Shown piece after piece: positions 58,345-64,000 of a DNA stretch of 64,000 nucleotides (the first letter of the stretch is position 1; each line of letters begins with the position of its first letter). The stretch is from Bidens hawaiensis (lineage: Eukaryota; Streptophyta; Magnoliopsida; Asterales; Asteraceae), in assembly GCA_021521415.1 (NCBI GenBank), contig JAIQDT010000670.1:496001-560000 (forward strand). Direction: 5' to 3'. The position numbers and the translations under genes were made by a program. The notes beneath the pieces are model-generated. The model saw only the letters and a list, made by a program, of their open reading frames with translations, did not search any database and had not been told where the DNA came from.

Positions 58345-58800
58345 CGTGAAAACTTTGTTTAAATTTTCAAAAACTATTCTGTTTTGATCTAAACCAGTTT
58401 TGTTTCAAAATAGTATATGTTTTAAAAACAGTTTTTTCTTTTCTGTTTTGGTCTCAGAATCAAGAATTGGATCTTTAAAGTTGGACTTAGACAGATTCGT
58501 TCTTGGTTTAACATTCTGAAATCAGAAAAGGCTTCTTTTTGGGCTGTTTTTGGCTATCTAGCACGAGATAGCTTATCGTGAAAACTTTGTTTAAATTTTC
58601 AGAAACTATTCTATTTTGATCCAAACCAGTTTTGTTTCAAAATAGTATATGTTTTAAAAACAGTTTTTCTTTTCTGTTTTGGTATCAGAATCAAGAATTG
58701 GATCTTCAAAGTTGAACTTAGACAGATTCGTTCTTGGTTTAGCATTCTAAAATCAGAAAAGGCTCCTTTTTGGGGCTGGTTTTGTTATCTCGCACGAGAT
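58345..58800. repeat. 232-bp tandem duplication in the copia leader
   Basis: CGTGAAAACTTTGTTTAAAT occurs at 58345 and 58577, and each unit continues with TTTCAAAATAGTATATG, GAATCAAGAATTGGATCTT and CAGATTCGTTCTTGGTTTA. The units differ by scattered substitutions. The second contains TGGTATCAGA, the usual iMet primer-site sequence, at an unusual distance from the LTR; the first has TGGTCTCAGA at that place. Confidence 0.85.
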
Positions 58801-58979
58801 AAAGCTATCACGCACGGGATAAATTTATCTGGCAAATTTCAGAATTTTCTGAATTTTTTTTCTAAGTTACTAACTTGGTCTGTTTTCTGTGTGCAAGAAT
58901 GACATGACCAACCCCAAACACTTCTAATGCTACCCCTGTTGTCCATTTGACCATCCCAGCCAATGTGGGAGCGACCACA

Positions 58980-61900
58980 ATGGCTAACCATGCTGAAAAA
59001 CCCAAAAAGTTCACGGGTGTCCACTTTAAGAGGTGGCAGCAGAAAATGTTTTTCTACTTGACAACCTTGAACTTAGCACAGTTCTTGGAGAAAACAGCCC
59101 CCATACCCACTGCCCAAGATGATGCCCAAAGTGTGAGTGCTTTGGACGCTTGGAAACATTCTGAATTTCTATGTCGCAATTACGTGCTCAATGTCTTGGC
59201 GGATCCATTGTATAACGTCTATTGTGGGGTAAAGACTGCCAAAGAACTATGGGAGTCTTTAGACAAGAAGTATAAAACCGAAGATGCGGGAACAAAGAAA
59301 TTTATTGTGGCCCGTTTTTTGGACTTTAAAATGGTTGACTCCAAGACTGTGATCACCCAAGTCCAAGAACTACAAGTTATACTTCATGAAATTCATGCCG
59401 AGGGTATGACACTTAGTGAAACGTCCCAAGTTGCAGCCATAATTGAAAAGTTGCCTCCTAGTTGGGTTGAGTTTAAGAATTATCTTAAGCACAAACGAAA
59501 GGAGATGGCTATTGATGAATTAATTGTTCGTCTTCGAATTGAGGAAGACAATAAAACGGCTCAAAAATCAGCTCGTGTGGAGCCAATGGCTAAGGCCAAC
59601 ATGGTTGAACTTGGACAATCTTCTAAGGAGGAGCATAAGGGTAAGGGTAAAATGAATAAGGGAAAGGGAAAGGTGAACCTTGGACCGAAGAAGGAGGTTG
59701 TGAAAAAGAAACCTCAATCTTCAAACTTCCAAGGTGTCTGTTACAATTGTAATGAGAATGGCCATCGTGCGAACCAATGCAAGAAGCCTAAGCGTGAGCG
59801 TGCGCATATGGTGGATGAAAATGGTGAACCGTTGGTGGCAATGATCACCGAGCTCTCGGCAATGATTGAAGAAATCAATCTTGTAGGGGACAAACCGCAA
59901 GGATGGTTCACTGATACGGGTGCGACCCGTCATGTGTGTGGTGACAAGACCCTCTTTAGCACCTTTAAGGAGGCTGCTAGTGATGCTAAGTTGTTTATAG
60001 GGAATCAAGCAACGACCGACATCAAGGGTGAAGGGAATGTGATCTTGAAGATGACTTCGGGAAAAGAGCTTACTTTGAGCAACACCTTGTATGTGCCCGA
60101 AATTCGTAAGAATTTGGTTTCGGGTTGGTTGCTTAATAAGTTTGGTTTTCGTTTAGTGTTTGAGTCGGACAAGTTTGTCTTGACTAAGCGTGGAATGTAT
60201 GTTGGTAAGGGCTATGCCCTCAATGGTATGTTTAAACTTGATGTAACCGTGATTGGAAATGAAATGAATAAGGCATCTACTTCTGCTTATATTATTGAGT
60301 CTTTAAATTCAAATGTTTGGCATGGTAGATTAGGACATGTAAATTTCAATTCACTTCGTCGTTTAATTAAATTAAAAAGCATACCAACATTCCACATTGA
60401 TACAAACTCGAAATGCGAATCATGTGTTGAATCCAAACTTACAAGATCATCCTTCAAATCGATTGAAAGAATAACCGAAACACTTGATTTAATTCACACC
60501 GATGTGTGCAATTTAAAAATGTGCCCAACAAGAGGGGGAAACAAATATTTCATCACGTTTATTGATGATTGCTCAAAATATTGCTATGTATATTTACTTA
60601 AAAGTAAAGATGAAGCAATAGAAAATTTTATCTTATTTAAAAATGAAGTTGAGTTACAACTTAACAAGAAAATTAAACGTGTGAGAAGCGATCGAGGAGG
60701 TGAATACATTTCACCATTTGCGGATTTATGCGCACAAAGTGGCATAATACATGAATTAACCCCTCCTTATTCTTCACAATCAAATGGCATGGCGGAACGA
60801 AAGAACCGTACATTGAAAGAGATGATGAATGCCATGTTGGTTAGTTCTGGGGTGAGCCATGACATGTGGGGGGATGCCATTTTAACGGCAAATTATCTTT
60901 TAAATAAGATACCTCTCAAGAATAGGGACGAGACTCCTTATAAGTTATGGAAGGGAAGAGAACCTTCGTACAAATACATGAAAGTGTGGGGGTGCCTAGC
61001 TAAAGTCACCGTACCACCTCCTAAAGCTCTTAGGATTGGTCCCAAAACTGTTGATTGCATTTTCATTGGATATGCTCACAATAGTAGTGCACATTGGTTT
61101 TTGGTACATGAATCCAAAAATCCAAATGTACACGTAAACACTTTCAAGGAGACGAGCCCCAACACTGTCTCGTATTTTGAGAACATGTTTCCTAAGTTAG
61201 GACACACACATGAGGCCTCATCATCACGAGCGAATGATGTAGGTGCAAGCTCGTCAACACAAAATGACGGCTTGGTTCATGAAGGAACACATGAACGGCC
61301 CGAGACTGAGGATGGTGATTTAAGACGAAGCAAAAGACAAAAGGTTGCAAAATCCTTTGGTCCTGACTTCGTAAGCTTTATGGTTGAAGGTGAACCTAAT
61401 ACCTACCATGAAGCGGTGACCTCACCTGAAGGACCTCAATGGAAAGAAGCAATCAAGAATGAAATTGATTCGATCTTACAAAATCATACTTGGGAATTGG
61501 TAGATCTTCCAGTTGGTTGCAAACCCTTGGATATCGTTGGATATTTAAAAAGAAGATTAAAGCCGATGGAAGTATTGCAATCGCGTCTTTACGAAGCTTG
61601 GAAGTGCACCAAATGGATGTAAAAACGGCTTTTCTAAATGGTGATTTGAAAGAAGAGATATACATGGAGCAACCTGAGGGTTTCTCCGCCCCTGGTCAAA
61701 AGGGCAAAGTATGCAAACTCATCAAGTCTTTGTATGGCTTGAAGCAAGCTCCAAAACAATGGCACCAAAAGTTTGACCAAGTCATGATTAGCAACGGTTT
61801 CAAAATTAATGAGTGTGATAAATGTGTTTATGTTAAAAACACAAATGGAGGTTATGTTATTTTATGCCTTTATGTGGATGACATGCTTATCATTGGGAGT

Positions 61901-62830
61901 AATGATAAAATTGTTCAATCTACAAAAGACATGTTAATGGCACAATTTGACATGAAAGATATGGGTTTAGTTGATACTATTCTTGGAATAAAAATCATTA
62001 AAACCAAAGAAGGTCTTACTTTGAGTCAAGCACACTATGTCGACAAGATTCTTGAAAAATTCAACAAGGAAGACAAGCGAGTGGCTCGTTCTCCTGTTGA
62101 CACTACTCTACATCTATGTAAAAATAGAGCTGAGCCGGTTGCTCAATTAGAGTATTCAAGAATCATTGGAAGTCTAATGTATCTCATGACATGTACGAGA
62201 CCCGATTTAGCATACGCGGTGAGTAGGCTAAGTAGATATACTAGCAATCCAAGTGTTCAACATTGGAAAGCTATTATAAGGGTGCTTAGGTACATAAGAT
62301 ACACAAGAGACTATGGTTTGCATTATACCAACCATCCAGCTGTGATCGAAGGGTATACTGATGCGAACTGGATTTCGGATATGAAAGATTCCAAATCAAC
62401 AAGTGGGTACGTGTTCCTACTTGGTGGGGCAGCAATATCTTGGAAATCATCCAAACAAACTGTAATTGCTAGATCCACAATGGAGTCTGAATTCATTGCC
62501 TTAGACAAATATGGGGAAGAGGCAGAATGTTTACGTCAATTCGTGGAAGACATTTCACAATGGCCAAACCCGTTGTCGGCAATTTGCATACACTATGACA
62601 GTGAGTCTGCAATTGGTTTATCTCAACGTTCAATGTATAATGGCAAATCAAGGCATAAGAGACGTAGACATAACACGATACGACAACTACTGTCAACGGG
62701 TGTTATCACGATTGACCATGTGAAGTCAGAAGATAACATTGCAGACCCGTTAACAAAAGGCTTAAGCACGGATAAATTTTATAAGTTGTCGAGAGGAATG
62801 GGACTAAAGCCCGCGATAAAGAAAGTATGA
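58980..62830 (+). pseudogene. Copia gag-pol, frameshifted and with a deletion in reverse transcriptase
   Basis: From [13 protein letters not shown] at 58980 the frame runs through gag with a CCHC knuckle ([14 protein letters not shown]), protease ([12 protein letters not shown]), and integrase with an HHCC zinc part (ending CESCVESK) and the DDE core ([23 protein letters not shown]). It ends at 61622 because one base is missing near 61525-61535. The other frame carries reverse transcriptase ([26 protein letters not shown]) and RNase H ([21 protein letters not shown]) to 62830. Just after ADGSI about 40 residues that copia reverse transcriptases usually have are absent. A second frameshift seems to separate the likeliest original start near 58904 from the rest. 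Lineage within copia not resolved. Confidence 0.88.
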
Positions 62831-63385
62831 GGGAAACCTAACTTAGCAGACTGGAGATCCCAAGAGCTAAGTTCAATAGGCAAACTTAATCATATGACCA
62901 GAGGCAGTCACTGTGGGGGAGTACCCCAAAACCAAAGGGAGTCTTGAACTTCCTGGTCCTTTCTCCTAGGGGAGTACCCTAAAACCAGTGACATTTGGGA
63001 GAGGTTAAGCATATTAAGGTTAAGTGAAATAACCATGATGCTTTTAATGATTCATGGGAATCACCTATGTTAGAGAGAAGTGTGGTCGCTTCGAATGGAA
63101 TTGTGGGGAGGCGCAATTTCCTAGAGCTCTCGCAGAACCAGGACCGTGATCCATGACCATAACGGACACAAGAATGAGGGGTTGACCAAACCAGGGAGAG
63201 TATTGTGTGAAGGCATATTGTCATCTACACAAATGGGGGTCTGTTCAAAGTCATCGCGACTACAAACCGCTAGGAGGCTAAGTATGCTTCACAACGGAAG
63301 GTTCAAAGGGTAACACCTACCTATCCGGCAATACTCAACTGCTGAAACTTACTTCGAAGAATCGATTTCCATTCATGTGGGGGAT
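62831..63385 (+). other. Copia 3' untranslated region and polypurine tract
   Basis: Non-coding. It has repeated GGGGGAGTACCC words near 62910 and 62970, and ends in GTGGGGGAT just before the 3' LTR, a typical copia polypurine tract. Confidence 0.75.
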
Positions 63386-63954
63386 TGTTGGAAAATTTGT
63401 TACATGTGCATTAGTAGGTTGTTATGACACAACAAATGCACACTAATAGACATTGATGAATGAGATATCGATGTATGATTGTGTGTATTTGAAAGAAAAT
63501 ACTATAGTGGTGTATCCCACATTGGTGGGATGAAAAACTTGTGCCTTGTTTTTCCTCTATAAATAGAGAGGTAAACTAAGTTGCAAGACACACCAAACCT
63601 TACACACAACACAAGCATTGTTGCAAGGTTTTTCCAACTTCTTCTTCTTCTACATTTCTGGTTTCTTTTATTCGAACATTTTTCAGGTTTACGGTTAAAT
63701 CCGGCAGTACTACTGCTCCGGCTGTTGTACCCTTGGAAACAACGAGTTCTCTTGGGAGACTCGAAATATTGTTTTAAGGGCCCCATGTTCAACACGATCC
63801 TCAGCCAAACCGTTTACATTTTTTTTTGTGTTGTATTTGGTTTATTTCTTTGATTCTGTATTGTATTTCAAATTCTTGTATTGTATTGTATAAGTAATAA
63901 AACTGTTTGTTAATTTTTTGTTTATTTACTCAATTCACGAATTCGGTTCCTACA
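63386..63954 (+). repeat. 3' LTR of the copia element
   Basis: 569 bp, same ends as the 5' LTR; followed by AAAAG. Confidence 0.95.
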
Positions 63955-64000
63955 AAAAGTAATCAACTCTAAACCATTCACGCTTGAAACAATGCAACTT

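Larger units (their letters stand above)
57742..63959 (+). mobile_element. Complete but defective Ty1/copia LTR retrotransposon with target duplications
   Basis: LTRs 57747-58315 and 63386-63954, both 569 bp with ends TGTTGG and CCTACA, enclose gag, protease, integrase, reverse transcriptase and RNase H in that order, the Ty1/copia order. AAAAG lies on both sides (57742-57746 and 63955-63959). The LTRs differ at roughly 24 positions (about 4 percent by eye), so the insertion is not young. The reading frame is damaged in the reverse-transcriptase part. Confidence 0.95.

Overview
The window looks like nuclear DNA from a dicot plant, probably Asteraceae. That is an inference from the AT-rich non-coding DNA, intron-rich genes with plant splice sites, a plant receptor-kinase cluster, a class I KNOX homeobox, an F-box relic, and many LTR elements, MITEs and a SINE-like repeat. 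No bacterial, organellar or CRISPR features were seen.

Layout. 1-7342 holds most of an LTR element in reverse orientation (element 1). It has one LTR at 6259-7342, a frameshifted gag, and a five-exon gene running antisense to gag (681-3857). 7343-10045 has tandem repeats, a microsatellite and the two last exons of a class I KNOX homeobox gene. 10400-14622 is a heavily damaged cysteine-rich receptor-like kinase (CRK) pseudogene. 14623-18067 holds a hAT-type MITE, a gypsy gag/protease fragment and a broken F-box gene.

17841-29866 and 31602-43421 are two copies of one segment, duplicated in tandem with a period of 13,761 bp. Each carries a 625-bp repeat array, a decayed receptor-kinase pseudogene, nested MITEs, a long GTAT microsatellite and a CRK gene. 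Copy A's CRK (27014-30451) is open across all seven exons. Copy B's CRK lost its signal peptide and nearly all its extracellular region where element 2 begins (43421). Element 2 (43421-51902) is the same family as element 1 in the opposite orientation, with an intact gag and an intact antisense gene. A further CRK, open across seven exons, lies at 52517-56325. An Au-like SINE tail and a complete but defective Ty1/copia element (57747-63954, 5-bp target duplication AAAAG) close the window.

Biology. The host story is a CRK cluster, all on the minus strand, growing by tandem duplication and decaying by point lesions and transposon damage: two open genes, one decapitated copy, one dead copy. The element story is a non-autonomous gypsy-type family that has no pol in its complete copy and instead carries a spliced antisense gene for a protein of about 958 residues. 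In the two copies every net exon length difference is a multiple of three, while intron differences are not, so the protein seems to have been selected. That antisense gene is the most interesting object here.

Limits. All exon boundaries and family names come from reading the sequence and family knowledge; no database search or alignment program was run. Similarity figures are by eye.
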